A stretch of DNA of 64,000 bases. Source: Ruania zhangjianzhongii (lineage in GTDB: Bacteria; Actinomycetota; Actinomycetes; Actinomycetales; Beutenbergiaceae). The position numbers and the translations under genes are program-made. The stretch covers positions 2,656,882 to 2,720,881 of the forward strand of contig NZ_CP042828.1 in the NCBI RefSeq assembly GCF_008000995.1. Direction: 5' to 3'. The notes below the pieces were generated by a model, which made no database searches, had not been told where the DNA came from, and worked only from the letters and a program-made list of their open reading frames with translations. This document shows, piece by piece, positions 38,319 to 46,507 of this stretch (its first letter is position 1; the number at the start of each line of letters is the position of its first letter).

Positions 38319-38929
38319 GCGGTGCCGAGGTCGGCCTGATCGTGGTCGCCGTGGTCGCGGTGATCCTGTTCGCCCTGACCAGCGTCGCCCGGCGACTGGA
38401 CCGGTTGCACCGCAGAGAAGGAGCTTCTCGGGCCACGCTCGAGGCGCAGCTGGTGCGCCGGGCCGAGGCAGCGATGGCGCTCACCGAGTGCGACCTGCTG
38501 GACCCGGCCGCGAGGATCGTCGTGGCCGAGGCAGCCTGGCGGGCCGCGGCGGGCGCACCGCGGCTGATCGGTGACGATACCCCGGGTGCTGCGGAGGAAC
38601 GCGGCCTGGCGGAGAGCGAGCTCACCCGGGTGTTGCGCGCCGCCCTCGGTGATGGTCAGGACCAGCGGCCGTGGGCAGAACGGGAAGACAGCGCCGCACT
38701 GCTGGAACATCTCGGCACCGCCGGCTACCGCGCCCAGCTGGCTCGCCGGTTCCACAACGACGCAGTGGTCCAGATCCGGCGGATCCGCCGCACTCCGCTG
38801 GTCCGGATCTTCCGCCTCGCCGGCCGGGCCCCCCTCCCGGAGACGTTTGAGATGGATGATGATCTCCCGGTGCCGGCGTCCGCATCGCCGACGGTGCCGG
38901 ACTCTGGTCCGCCACCTGAACTACGCTGA
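38315..38929 (+). CDS. conserved membrane-anchored protein of the PIM operon
   Basis: 204 residues. One N-terminal membrane helix (VGLIVVAVVAVILFALTSV), then a charged alpha-helical region with LHRREGASRATLEAQLVRRAEAAMA and a conserved RRFHNDAVVQIRRIRRTPLVRIFRLAG, ending in a Pro/Asp tail. No known enzyme motif; no Nudix box, although the mycobacterial gene in this position (after pimA) is a Nudix protein. Coupled to pimA by a four-base overlap. Function unknown. Confidence 0.8.
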   Translation: MSGAEVGLIVVAVVAVILFALTSVARRLDRLHRREGASRATLEAQLVRRAEAAMALTECDLLDPAARIVVAEAAWRAAAGAPRLIGDDTPGAAEERGLAESELTRVLRAALGDGQDQRPWAEREDSAALLEHLGTAGYRAQLARRFHNDAVVQIRRIRRTPLVRIFRLAGRAPLPETFEMDDDLPVPASASPTVPDSGPPPELR

Positions 38930-38934
38930 CCGGC

Positions 38935-40299
38935 ATGCCCGTGCCACCTTCGCCGGACCCCGCGCGCCGGGAGTACCCTCCCGCTGCCCGTCCAGCCTCC
39001 GGACCGACGCCGGCCGCTCCCGGTGCGCCGCACCCCGGCGCCACTGGTGCGCCGCACCCGGCCGCCCCCGCAGCAGCGCCCGCCGCTGCCGGCTACCCGC
39101 CGGCGTACCGGCCGCAGGCGTTCGCACCGGAGCCGGCGGTCCGCGGGACGATGAACGCTACCTACGCACCGCCGCCGAACACCACCGGCCCGATCGAACA
39201 GGTCTGGTCCCCCGGGCAGCGCACCAGCAACCGGTTGGTGTTCAACGTGGTGATCTATGTGATCGGCGGCATCGCCCTGCTGGTCGCCCTCGGCTACATC
39301 GCTCTCGCCACCGGGCTGTCCAGCACCTCGGTCGCCTTCGTGCTCGCCCTGGTGCCGCTGACCATCGTGCTCCTCGGGGTGCGCTGGCTGGACCGCTGGG
39401 AGCCCGAACCGAAGACGATGCTGCTGGTCGCGCTGCTCTGGGGTGCCGGTGTAGCAGTGCTCAGCGCCCTGGTGCTGAACACCGCGATCCAGCAGTGGAT
39501 CTACAACAGCACCGGGGATCCGCAGGGCACCAGCACCACGACGGCGGTCGTGGTCGCGCCGATCGTCGAGGAGACCGTCAAGGGCATCGGCGTGCTGATG
39601 ATCTACCTGTTCCGCCGGCAGCAGTTCGACGGCCCGGTGGACGGAGTGGTGTATGCCGCCACCGTGGCCGCCGGGTTCGCTTTCACCGAGAACATCCTGT
39701 ACTTCTCCCAGTACGTCGACGTCGTCGGTGAAGTGTTCGTGATGCGGGGTATCTTCTCGCCGTTCGCCCATGCGCTGTTCACCGCCTGTATCGGCATCGC
39801 GGTCGGCCTGGCGGCCCGGTCCTCCCGGATGTATGTGATCGTGCTGGCGTTCCCGGTCGGGCTGGTCGGAGCGATGGGTCTGCACGCCCTGTGGAACGGC
39901 TCGGCGCTGATCGGCAACAACTTCCTCTTCATCTACGCGGTGATCCAGGTGCCGTTGTTCCTGGCCATGCTGGCGCTGTTGATCTGGCTGCGGCGGCAGG
40001 AGTCGAACGTGGTCCGCTCCCGGCTCTCGGAGTACTCCCAGGCCGGCTGGTTCGCCCCGCACGAGGTGGACATGCTCGCCTCCCTGCGGCTGCGCAGCCA
40101 GGCCAAGATGTGGGCCACCAGCTATGGCGACCGGGCGAAGGCGGCGATGGTCTCCTTCCAGCGCAGTGCCACCGTGCTGGCCTTCCGCCGCCAGCAGGTG
40201 CTCAGCCACCGGCTCCGGGAGAACGCCAGCGAGCACGAGTTGCTGAACGCTGTGCAGCGGGATCGACACACCTTCGCCCAGGCTGCGCTCGGGCGGTAG
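38935..40299 (+). CDS. PrsW family intramembrane metalloprotease
   Basis: Cleaves membrane substrates such as anti-sigma factors in known relatives. The first 85 residues are Pro/Ala-rich and probably disordered. About eight membrane helices follow. The zinc and catalytic motifs are VEETVKGIG (near residue 205), GFAFTENILYF (near 245) and FAHALFTA (near 279). Starts 6 bases after the preceding gene. The C-terminal 100 residues are soluble and helical. The TAG stop is followed directly by twelve C. Confidence 0.88.
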   Translation: MPVPPSPDPARREYPPAARPASGPTPAAPGAPHPGATGAPHPAAPAAAPAAAGYPPAYRPQAFAPEPAVRGTMNATYAPPPNTTGPIEQVWSPGQRTSNRLVFNVVIYVIGGIALLVALGYIALATGLSSTSVAFVLALVPLTIVLLGVRWLDRWEPEPKTMLLVALLWGAGVAVLSALVLNTAIQQWIYNSTGDPQGTSTTTAVVVAPIVEETVKGIGVLMIYLFRRQQFDGPVDGVVYAATVAAGFAFTENILYFSQYVDVVGEVFVMRGIFSPFAHALFTACIGIAVGLAARSSRMYVIVLAFPVGLVGAMGLHALWNGSALIGNNFLFIYAVIQVPLFLAMLALLIWLRRQESNVVRSRLSEYSQAGWFAPHEVDMLASLRLRSQAKMWATSYGDRAKAAMVSFQRSATVLAFRRQQVLSHRLRENASEHELLNAVQRDRHTFAQAALGR

Positions 40300-40311
40300 C
40301 CCCCCCCCCCC
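40300..40311 (+). repeat. homopolymer of 12 C after prsW
   Basis: An uninterrupted run of twelve C begins at the first base after the TAG. Such tracts slip in replication and sequencing. Being outside the gene, length change would not alter the protein. Confidence 0.95.
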
Positions 40312-40342
40312 ACCAGCGCGGGAGCCTCCCCACGCTGCGCAC

Positions 40343-40403
40343 CAGACGGTCGTCTGCAGACGGATCGGCAGGTGGAGGACCGAATTTTCGGACCTCCACC
40401 TGC
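40343..40403. terminator. two inverted repeats between prsW and pdxS
   Basis: A 36-base near-perfect hairpin (40368-40403) has 17-base arms, one mismatch and a two-base loop. Just upstream CAGACG-GT-CGTCTG (40343-40356) is followed by a further CAGACG, so two alternative small stems compete. There is no T tract, so an intrinsic terminator is plausible but not certain. It lies 87 bases before the pdxS -10 box. Confidence 0.5.
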
Positions 40404-40489
40404 ACACTGGTCCTCAGCCGCCGCTCCGCGCCCGCGCCCGCCGGTCGGGACGACAGTCCGGCGAGGCGGGTGTCACCTTCCGCCGGGGC

Positions 40490-40495
40490 TAAACT
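40490..40495 (+). promoter_or_regulatory. -10 box TAAACT of pdxS
   Basis: TAAACT would start transcription near 40502, giving a 35-base leader with an SD (ttgagg) before GTG 40537. Confidence 0.45.
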
Positions 40496-40536
40496 GGTGA
40501 GCAGTTTCCCGCCGTCGAGAACCCCTTGAGGTCACT

Positions 40537-41457
40537 GTGTCCGAGCACATCAGCGCTGCCCCTGCCCCGTCTGCCCCCGACCGTGGCACCACCCGCGTGA
40601 AGCGGGGGATGGCGGACATGCTCAAAGGCGGGGTGATCATGGACGTGGTCACCGCAGAGCAGGCGAAGATCGCCGAGGACGCCGGCGCCGTCGCGGTGAT
40701 GGCTCTCGAGCGAGTCCCCGCCGATATCCGCGCCCAGGGTGGGGTATCCCGGATGAGCGATCCGGACATGATCGACGGCATCGTCGAGGCGGTCTCCATC
40801 CCGGTGATGGCGAAGGCCCGGATCGGGCACTTCGTCGAGGCGCAGGTGCTGCAGTCCCTCGGCGTGGACTACATCGACGAGTCCGAGGTGCTCACCCCGG
40901 CCGACTACACCCACCACATCGACAAGTGGTCGTTCACCGTGCCGTTCGTCTGTGGCGCCACCAACCTGGGCGAGGCCCTGCGCCGAATCACCGAGGGTGC
41001 CGCGATGATCCGTTCCAAGGGGGAAGCCGGCACCGGCGACGTCTCCAACGCCACTACGCACATGCGCTCCATCCGCGCCGAGATCGCCCGCCTCGCCGGT
41101 CTGCCGAAGGACGAGCTGTACGTCGCCGCCAAAGAGTTGCAGGCCCCGTACCCGCTGGTCGCCGAGGTCGCCGAGGCCGGCCGACTGCCGGTGGTGCTGT
41201 TCACCGCCGGTGGGATCGCCACCCCGGCCGATGCGGCGATGATGATGCAGCTCGGCGCCGAGGGCGTGTTCGTCGGTTCCGGCATCTTCAAGGCCGGCAA
41301 CCCCGCCGAGCGAGCGGCCGCAATCGTCAAGGCCACCACGTTCTTCGACGACCCGGACGAGATCGCCAAGGCCTCCCGCGGCCTCGGCGAGGCGATGGTG
41401 GGCATCAACGTCGACGACATCCCGGTCCCGCACCGGCTCGCCGAGCGCGGCTGGTGA
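40537..41457 (+). CDS. pdxS: pyridoxal 5'-phosphate synthase, lyase subunit
   Basis: Forms PLP from ribose 5-phosphate, glyceraldehyde 3-phosphate and ammonia in a complex with PdxT. The catalytic Lys residues are in MAKARIGHF (near residue 90) and in [10 protein letters not shown] (near 158), with [17 protein letters not shown] preceding. 306 residues. Starts with GTG. Expressed with the Nudix gene and pdxT. Near-invariant sequence for the family. Confidence 0.97.
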   Translation: MSEHISAAPAPSAPDRGTTRVKRGMADMLKGGVIMDVVTAEQAKIAEDAGAVAVMALERVPADIRAQGGVSRMSDPDMIDGIVEAVSIPVMAKARIGHFVEAQVLQSLGVDYIDESEVLTPADYTHHIDKWSFTVPFVCGATNLGEALRRITEGAAMIRSKGEAGTGDVSNATTHMRSIRAEIARLAGLPKDELYVAAKELQAPYPLVAEVAEAGRLPVVLFTAGGIATPADAAMMMQLGAEGVFVGSGIFKAGNPAERAAAIVKATTFFDDPDEIAKASRGLGEAMVGINVDDIPVPHRLAERGW

Positions 41458-41467
41458 ACCGACCCGC

Positions 41468-42046
41468 GTGAGCAACCTCGGCCCGGACTGGCGGCGGCTG
41501 CCTGACGGCACCGCCTTCCGCACCGCTGCCCGGGTGGTGGTGCTCGACGCCGCGGGCCGGGTGCTGCTCGCCCGCGGACACGATGCGGACCAGACCGAAC
41601 GCACCTGGTGGTTCACCATCGGCGGCGGTATCGAACCGAGGGAGACGCCGCGAGAGGCGGCGGTCCGAGAGCTCGAGGAGGAGTCCGGGCTGGTGGTCGA
41701 ACCCGGTGATCTGGTCGGCCCGGTGCTGGCCCGGGAAGCCGAGTTCGACTTCTTCGCCGAGACCGTCCGACAGGACGAAGTCTTCTTCCTCACCCAGGTC
41801 GATTCCACGGCAACGCTGACCACGCAAGGATGGACCGCCGTCGAGCGCAGCTTCATGGACGAGCTCGGCTGGTGGCACGCCGAGGACCTCGCCGAGGTGG
41901 AGGTGGAGGTCTTCCCGGCCCAGCTTCCCGGGCTGGTGCGCACCTGGCGGAGCGGCTGGGACGGCCGGATCGTCGAGCTCGGGCTGCAGCAGGAGGGCAC
42001 TGGCGGTACTACCGCCGACGACGGCGCAGAGCGGCCGGGCGGGTGA
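41468..42046 (+). CDS. Nudix hydrolase between pdxS and pdxT
   Basis: Nucleotide-diphosphate hydrolase. The Nudix box is intact: [20 protein letters not shown] (near residue 59) fits GX5EX7REUXEEXGU. 192 residues from GTG 41468, with a Gly-rich tail. The TGA overlaps the pdxT start by three bases, so it is co-expressed with the vitamin B6 enzymes. In mycobacteria this slot holds a thioesterase gene instead. Substrate unknown. Confidence 0.88.
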   Translation: MSNLGPDWRRLPDGTAFRTAARVVVLDAAGRVLLARGHDADQTERTWWFTIGGGIEPRETPREAAVRELEEESGLVVEPGDLVGPVLAREAEFDFFAETVRQDEVFFLTQVDSTATLTTQGWTAVERSFMDELGWWHAEDLAEVEVEVFPAQLPGLVRTWRSGWDGRIVELGLQQEGTGGTTADDGAERPGG

Positions 42047-42657
42047 CGGCACCTGTCGTCGGGGTGCTCGCCCTGCAAGGAGACGTGGCCGAGCACAGCC
42101 GAGCGCTGCAGGCCTGCGGTGCACGGGTGGCCACCGTGCGCACCCTCGCCCAGCTCGCGAGCGTGGACGCCTTGGTTCTGCCCGGGGGTGAGTCGACCAC
42201 GATCGACAAGCTGCTCCGCCGCTTCGAGCTGATGGATCCGCTCCGGGAGCAGATCCGCACCGGTCTGCCGGTGTACGGCTCCTGTGCCGGGATGATCCTG
42301 CTCGCCGACCGGATCACTGGGGGGATCGCAGGCCAGCAGACCATCGGCGGTCTGGACGTGACCGTGCGGCGCAATGCCTTCGGCCGCCAGGTGGACTCGT
42401 TCGAGGAACGCCTGGACGCACCGGCGCTGGGCGCCGCTGCGACGGATCCGCCGATGCGTGCCGTATTCATTCGTGCCCCCTGGGTCGCCCAGCACGGCCC
42501 GGACGTTCAGGTGCTGGCAACGGTGAGCACCGGACCGGCGGCGGGTAAGATCGTGGCGGTGCGCCAAGGCGCGCTGATGGCCACAGCATTCCACCCGGAG
42601 ATCAGCGGGGACCTGCGGATCCATCGCGCCTTTCTCCGGCTGGTCTCCCAGCGGTAG
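42043..42657 (+). CDS. pdxT: pyridoxal 5'-phosphate synthase, glutaminase subunit
   Basis: Releases ammonia from glutamine for PdxS. The class I amidotransferase triad is visible: Cys in YGSCAGMIL (near residue 80), and His and Glu in AFHPEIS (near 186). GGESTTI near residue 46 is the family signature. 204 residues. Start GTG overlaps the Nudix stop. Thirty-four bases separate it from yebC. Confidence 0.95.
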   Translation: MTAPVVGVLALQGDVAEHSRALQACGARVATVRTLAQLASVDALVLPGGESTTIDKLLRRFELMDPLREQIRTGLPVYGSCAGMILLADRITGGIAGQQTIGGLDVTVRRNAFGRQVDSFEERLDAPALGAAATDPPMRAVFIRAPWVAQHGPDVQVLATVSTGPAAGKIVAVRQGALMATAFHPEISGDLRIHRAFLRLVSQR

Positions 42658-42691
42658 CGGGCGCAGAAGCGACGAACGAGAGGTAACCACC

Positions 42692-43453
42692 ATGTCGGGG
42701 CACTCCAAGTGGGCGACGACCAAGCACAAGAAGGCCGCGATCGATGCCAAACGCGGCAAGCTCTTCGCCAGGCTCGTCAAGAACATCGAGGTGGCCGCCC
42801 GGACTGGCGGTGGTGACCCGGCCGGCAACCCGACCCTGTACGACGCCATCCAGACGGCGAAGAAGTCGTCGGTACCCGGCGACAACATCGACCGTGCGGT
42901 CAAGCGGGGCTCCGGTCTGGAGGCCGGCGGCGCCGACTATCAGACCGTGTTGTACGAGGGTTACGCTCCCGGCGGTGTCGCCGTGCTGGTGGAGTGCCTG
43001 ACCGACAACCGCAACCGTGCCGCCTCCGATGTCCGGGTCGCGTTCACCCGCAACGGCGGGTCGCTCGCCGATCCGGGGAGCGTCTCCTACCTGTTCACCC
43101 GCAAAGGGGTGATCCTGGTGCCGAAGACGGACGGGGTCACCGAGGACGATGTGCTGGCCGCTGTGCTGGAAGCCGGCGCCGAGGAGGTCAACGAGCACGG
43201 TGAGACGCTCGAGGTGGTCTCCGAGGCGACCGACCTGGTCGAAGTTCGTACCGCGCTGCAGGCGGCTGGTCTGGACTATGACTCTGCCGAGGTGCAGTTC
43301 GTGCCAGCCACTCAGATCGATGTGGACGCTGACGGGGCGCGCAAGGTGCTCCGGCTGATCGAAGCTCTGGAGGAGAGCGACGACGTGCAGAACGTGTTCG
43401 CGAACTTCGATGCCTCGGACGAGGTGCTCGCCGAGCTCGAGCAGGACGACTGA
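42692..43453 (+). CDS. yebC: YebC/PmpR family DNA-binding regulator
   Basis: Conserved three-domain protein, known in relatives either to regulate transcription or to aid translation at polyproline stretches. [23 protein letters not shown] at the start is the family signature. 253 residues. Good SD (agagagg). The stop codon lies inside a 13-base tandem repeat so that the final residues EQDD are encoded by the first unit. Confidence 0.95.
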   Translation: MSGHSKWATTKHKKAAIDAKRGKLFARLVKNIEVAARTGGGDPAGNPTLYDAIQTAKKSSVPGDNIDRAVKRGSGLEAGGADYQTVLYEGYAPGGVAVLVECLTDNRNRAASDVRVAFTRNGGSLADPGSVSYLFTRKGVILVPKTDGVTEDDVLAAVLEAGAEEVNEHGETLEVVSEATDLVEVRTALQAAGLDYDSAEVQFVPATQIDVDADGARKVLRLIEALEESDDVQNVFANFDASDEVLAELEQDD

Positions 43454-43490
43454 GCAGGACGACGGAGCAGGACGACGGAGCAGCACGACT
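43439..43490 (+). repeat. 13-base tandem repeat, four units, across the yebC stop
   Basis: Units of gagcaggacgac plus t or g run 43439-43451, 43452-43464, 43465-43477 and 43478-43490 (last with one change). A partial fifth gcgcagg follows. Unit length is not a multiple of three; the first unit encodes the last residues of YebC and its stop straddles the boundary. Confidence 0.95.
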
Positions 43491-43528
43491 GCGCAGGCCC
43501 GACAGGTTCGATCGTCGGCGCGCCGAGC

Positions 43529-43566
43529 CGATACCTGCCCGGCACGACCGAACGCGGGAGGTATCG
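43529..43566 (+). other. stem-loop hiding a Shine-Dalgarno before ruvC
   Basis: CGATACCT (43529-43536) pairs perfectly with AGGTATCG (43559-43566) over a 22-base loop. The right arm includes half of gggagg (43556-43561), the SD of a mini-ORF. Three bases upstream lies a perfect 12-base palindrome tcggcgcgccga (43515-43526). Confidence 0.45.
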
Positions 43567-43567
43567 C

Positions 43568-43627
43568 GTGAACCGATTCACCCCGCGGTCGGGTGGGTCG
43601 GTGGCGGATCTCGGCCGGCGCACCTGA
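43568..43627 (+). CDS. possible 19-residue leader ORF before ruvC
   Basis: GTG AAC CGA ... ends TGA at 43625, coding for MNRFTPRSGGSVADLGRRT. It has an unusually good SD (gggagg, 6-base spacing) for such a short frame. It ends 12 bases before ruvC. Composition is Arg-rich, with nothing recognisable. It may be a regulatory upstream peptide or just a chance frame in GC-rich DNA. Confidence 0.25.
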   Translation: MNRFTPRSGGSVADLGRRT

Positions 43628-43639
43628 GAACCTGAGTCT

Positions 43640-44239
43640 GTGAGCTTTCGGATCCTCGGCGTCGACCCCGGGCTGACCCGCTGTGGACTGGGCGTGGTGG
43701 AGGCCGGGCGTGGCCGTCAGCTGCGCCTGGTGGATGTGGCCGTGGCCCGCACCGCTGCCGGCGACGACCCGGCGCTACGGCTGCTCCGGATCGCTGACGA
43801 GATCGACGCCTGGATCACCAGGCTCAGCCCGGATGCTGTGGCCGTGGAGCGGGTGTTCGCTCAGCACAACGTGCGCACCGTCACCGGCACTGCTCAGGTT
43901 GCCGGCCTGGCGATGGTGGCGGCGGCCCGCGCCGGGCTGCCGCTAGCCCTGCACACCCCCAGCGAGGTGAAGGCGGCGGTCACCGGGCACGGGCGCGCGG
44001 AGAAGGCGCAGGTCCAGGAGATGGTGCGCCGGCTGCTCAACCTGGACGCCGCCCCGACCCCGGCCGATGCCGCGGACGCCCTGGCCCTGGCGATCACGCA
44101 CGCCTGGCGAGCACACGCCGTCGGCACCTCACACGGCACATCGACCGCCCAGCAGACCGCCGCCCAACGCGCCTGGGCACAGGCGGAGACCCGGGCGCGC
44201 ACGGCGCGTCGGACGGGACGGCCTACGGCGAGCAGGTAA
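43640..44239 (+). CDS. ruvC: Holliday junction resolvase RuvC
   Basis: Endonuclease that cuts Holliday junctions after RuvAB branch migration. RNase H-like acidic residues: Asp in [12 protein letters not shown] (near residue 8), Glu in [14 protein letters not shown] (near 72) and a C-terminal Asp pair in [17 protein letters not shown]. 199 residues with an extra Ala/Arg-rich tail of about 30 residues. GTG start. Followed by ruvA 42 bases on. Confidence 0.95.
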   Translation: MSFRILGVDPGLTRCGLGVVEAGRGRQLRLVDVAVARTAAGDDPALRLLRIADEIDAWITRLSPDAVAVERVFAQHNVRTVTGTAQVAGLAMVAAARAGLPLALHTPSEVKAAVTGHGRAEKAQVQEMVRRLLNLDAAPTPADAADALALAITHAWRAHAVGTSHGTSTAQQTAAQRAWAQAETRARTARRTGRPTASR

Positions 44240-44281
44240 CCTGACCGTAGTACAGATGTTCGCGCGCGGGAGGTTGACAGG

Positions 44282-44909
44282 ATGATCGCTTCGGTCACGG
44301 GCCAGGTGGAGCACGTGGGCCTGGACGCCTGCGTGGTGGTGGCCGGCGGGCTGGGTGGTGGCCGGCGGGCTGGGGTACCGCGTGCACACCACTCCGGCGA
44401 CCCTGGCGAGCGTGCGCACCGGCACGTCGGCCACACTCGCCACCAGCCTGGTGGTGCGCGAAGACTCGATGACCCTGTTCGGCTTCGCCCAGGCCGAGGA
44501 GCGGGACGTCTTCGAGCTGCTGCAGACGGTCAGCGGAGTGGGGCCACGGCTGGCGCTGGCGATGCTGGCCGTGCACACCCCGGACGACCTGCGCCGTGCG
44601 GTGGCCAGTGAGGACGTGAAGGCGATGACCATGGTCCCCGGGATCGGGCAGAAAGGCGCCCGGCGGATCATCCTCGAGCTCGGCGACCGGCTCGGTCCCG
44701 CCACGGATGCCTCCGCGCCGGCGGCCACGCCCGCCGGCGGTGCCCGGACGGACGTGGTGACCGCGCTGGCCGGGTTGGGCTGGCCGGCCAAGGCGGCGGA
44801 GTCCGCCGTCGATGCCGTGCTCGCTGCCGATGACGCCGCAGCGGGCGCCGATACGGCTGCCGTGCTGCGGGCCGCTCTGCAGCAGCTGGGTGGAAACCGA
44901 CATGGCTGA
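44282..44909 (+). pseudogene. ruvA: ruvA, frameshifted by a 19-base duplication
   Basis: RuvA binds the Holliday junction as a tetramer for RuvB. The first frame (ATG 44282) reads MIASVTGQVEHVGLDACVVV, the standard start, but goes out of frame after GGLG and stops at 44611. The second frame reads VAGGLGYRVHTTPATLASV... to TGA 44909, with intact helix-hairpin-helix motifs (LLQTVSGVGPRLALAML, VPGIGQKGARRIILEL) and C-terminal RuvB-binding domain. Removing one of two identical 19-base units (44336-44354 and 44355-44373) joins them exactly into LDACVVVAGGLGYRVH. The stop overlaps the ruvB ATG. Either a true recent mutation, a reversible slip, or an assembly error; the rest of the gene shows no decay. 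A truncated product could start at GTG 44355. Confidence 0.85.
44336..44373 (+). repeat. exact 19-base tandem duplication in ruvA
   Basis: gtggtggccggcgggctgg occurs twice in a row (44336-44354, 44355-44373), with two more bases of period-19 match. It adds one base modulo three. Confidence 0.97.
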
Positions 44910-45927
44910 CGAAGAAGGCATGCTCGCCGCCGAGGCCGACGAGCTGGACCGGGCCGCTGAGGCGGCGCTGCGTCCACGGCGGCTGCACGAGTTCATCGGG
45001 CAGCCGGTGGTGCGTGACCAGCTCTCGCTCGTGCTGGACGCTGCCGTGGCTCGGTCCCGGCCGCCGGACCATGTGTTGCTCGCCGGACCGCCCGGTCTGG
45101 GCAAGACCACGCTGGCGATGATCGTGGCCAGCGAAGTGGAGGGTGCACTGCGGATCACCTCCGGTCCCGCCGTGCAGCACGCCGGGGACCTGGCGGCGAT
45201 CCTGTCCTCGGTACAGGAGCACGACGTGCTGTTCATCGACGAGATCCACCGCCTGGCCCGCCCGGCCGAGGAGATGCTCTACCTGGCGATGGAGGACTTC
45301 CGGGTGGACGTGGTGGTGGGCAAGGGCCCCGGCGCCACCGCCATCCCGCTCTCCCTGCCGCCGTTCACCGTCGTGGGCGCCACCACCCGGTCCGGACTCC
45401 TGCCCGCACCGCTGCGGGACAGGTTCGGCTTCACCGCGCATATGGACTTCTATTCCACCGACGAGCTGGAGCAGGTCCTCACCCGGTCCGCTCGGTTGCT
45501 CGAGGTGGACCTGCACACCGATGCTGCGGCGCAGATCGCCTCCCGCTCCCGCGGTACCCCCCGGATCGCGAACCGGCTGCTGCGTCGGGTCCAAGACTGG
45601 GCACAGGTACGGGGAACCGGTGTGCTGGACCTGGCCGCTGCGATGGCCGCCCTCGAGGTGTTCGAGGTGGACCGCCGCGGCCTGGACCGGCTCGACCGCG
45701 CAGTCCTGGAAGCGCTCTGCCGGCGATTCGGTGGTGGGCCCACCGGTCTGACCACCCTGGCGGTAGCGATCGGGGAGGAGCCGGAGACCGTGGAGACAGT
45801 GGCCGAACCGTTCCTGGTGCGTGAAGGTTTCATTGCCAGGACCCCGCGCGGCCGCGTGGCGACAGCCGCCGCGTTCGACCATCTCGACCTGCCCGCACCC
45901 AACGCTCCGGGAATGCTCTGGGACTGA
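44902..45927 (+). CDS. ruvB: Holliday junction branch migration ATPase RuvB
   Basis: AAA+ motor working with RuvA. Walker [18 protein letters not shown] (near residue 60), Walker [12 protein letters not shown], sensor region [12 protein letters not shown], winged helix at the C-terminus ([26 protein letters not shown]). 341 residues. ATG 44902 overlaps the ruvA stop by eight bases, so its translation normally depends on ribosomes leaving ruvA; the frame that ends there is the downstream ruvA frame. Confidence 0.96.
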   Translation: MADEEGMLAAEADELDRAAEAALRPRRLHEFIGQPVVRDQLSLVLDAAVARSRPPDHVLLAGPPGLGKTTLAMIVASEVEGALRITSGPAVQHAGDLAAILSSVQEHDVLFIDEIHRLARPAEEMLYLAMEDFRVDVVVGKGPGATAIPLSLPPFTVVGATTRSGLLPAPLRDRFGFTAHMDFYSTDELEQVLTRSARLLEVDLHTDAAAQIASRSRGTPRIANRLLRRVQDWAQVRGTGVLDLAAAMAALEVFEVDRRGLDRLDRAVLEALCRRFGGGPTGLTTLAVAIGEEPETVETVAEPFLVREGFIARTPRGRVATAAAFDHLDLPAPNAPGMLWD

Positions 45928-45989
45928 TCTGCGGGCACCGAAGCCGGTACGGCCCGGCGCGGGTGGTTCGCCAGGCGTTCGATCTCGCC

Positions 45990-45995
45990 TAGAAT
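45990..45995 (+). promoter_or_regulatory. -10 box TAGAAT of yajC-secDF
   Basis: TAGAAT follows ruvB by 62 bases and a possible ttcgcc -35 (45967-45972, spacer 17). Transcription would begin near 46002, 35 bases before yajC. Confidence 0.45.
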
Positions 45996-46036
45996 CGGGC
46001 GGAACCTGATTTCGAAGCACTGGAGTGTGTCCACTC

Positions 46037-46465
46037 ATGGACCCGACGTTCATCATCATCCTGGTCGTAGGACTGGGTGCCCTGCTGTTCATGAACTGGC
46101 GCACGCGGAAGAAGCAGCAGGAGCAGCTCTCCTTCCGGGACCGGCTGGAGATCGGCCAGGAGGTCCAGACTATCGGTGGCCTGATCGGGACGATCACGGC
46201 GGTCGAGGACGACCGGATCACGCTGGAGACCGCGCCGGGCACCGAGGTGGTGTTTGTGAAGATGGCGCTGGCCAAGCTGGTCGACCCGCCGGTCGAGGAG
46301 TTCGATGACGAGACTGAGCTCGAGGGCAGCGACGAGGCCAGCGAGCCCGCCGAAGCAGTCGAAGCCGACGTGGTCGAGAGTCCAGAGGTTCCGGACGAGC
46401 AGCTCAGCGCGGCGACGTCTCCCGACGCTGGCGACGACGACACGCCCCGCCGCAACCAGAACTGA
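46037..46465 (+). CDS. yajC: preprotein translocase subunit YajC
   Basis: Single-span inner-membrane partner of SecDF. Helix FIIILVVGLGALLFMNW near residues 4-20, followed by RTRKKQQEQLSFRDRLEIGQ and the conserved QTIGGLIGTITAV. The acidic tail of about 50 residues (residues 92-142) is long for YajC. ATG 46037 is preferred over an upstream start that would add four residues. 142 residues. Confidence 0.92.
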   Translation: MDPTFIIILVVGLGALLFMNWRTRKKQQEQLSFRDRLEIGQEVQTIGGLIGTITAVEDDRITLETAPGTEVVFVKMALAKLVDPPVEEFDDETELEGSDEASEPAEAVEADVVESPEVPDEQLSAATSPDAGDDDTPRRNQN

Positions 46466-46507
46466 CCGTCCGGCCGCAAGGCCGGCAGCACACGGAAGAA
46501 GATCCCG

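Noticed and set aside
40489-42903. An 804-codon minus-strand frame across pdxS, Nudix and pdxT
   Set aside because: Shadow of three well-supported genes on the other strand.
44282-44611. Programmed frameshift in ruvA
   Set aside because: No slippery heptamer or stimulatory structure is needed to explain it; an exact 19-base duplication accounts fully for the shift.
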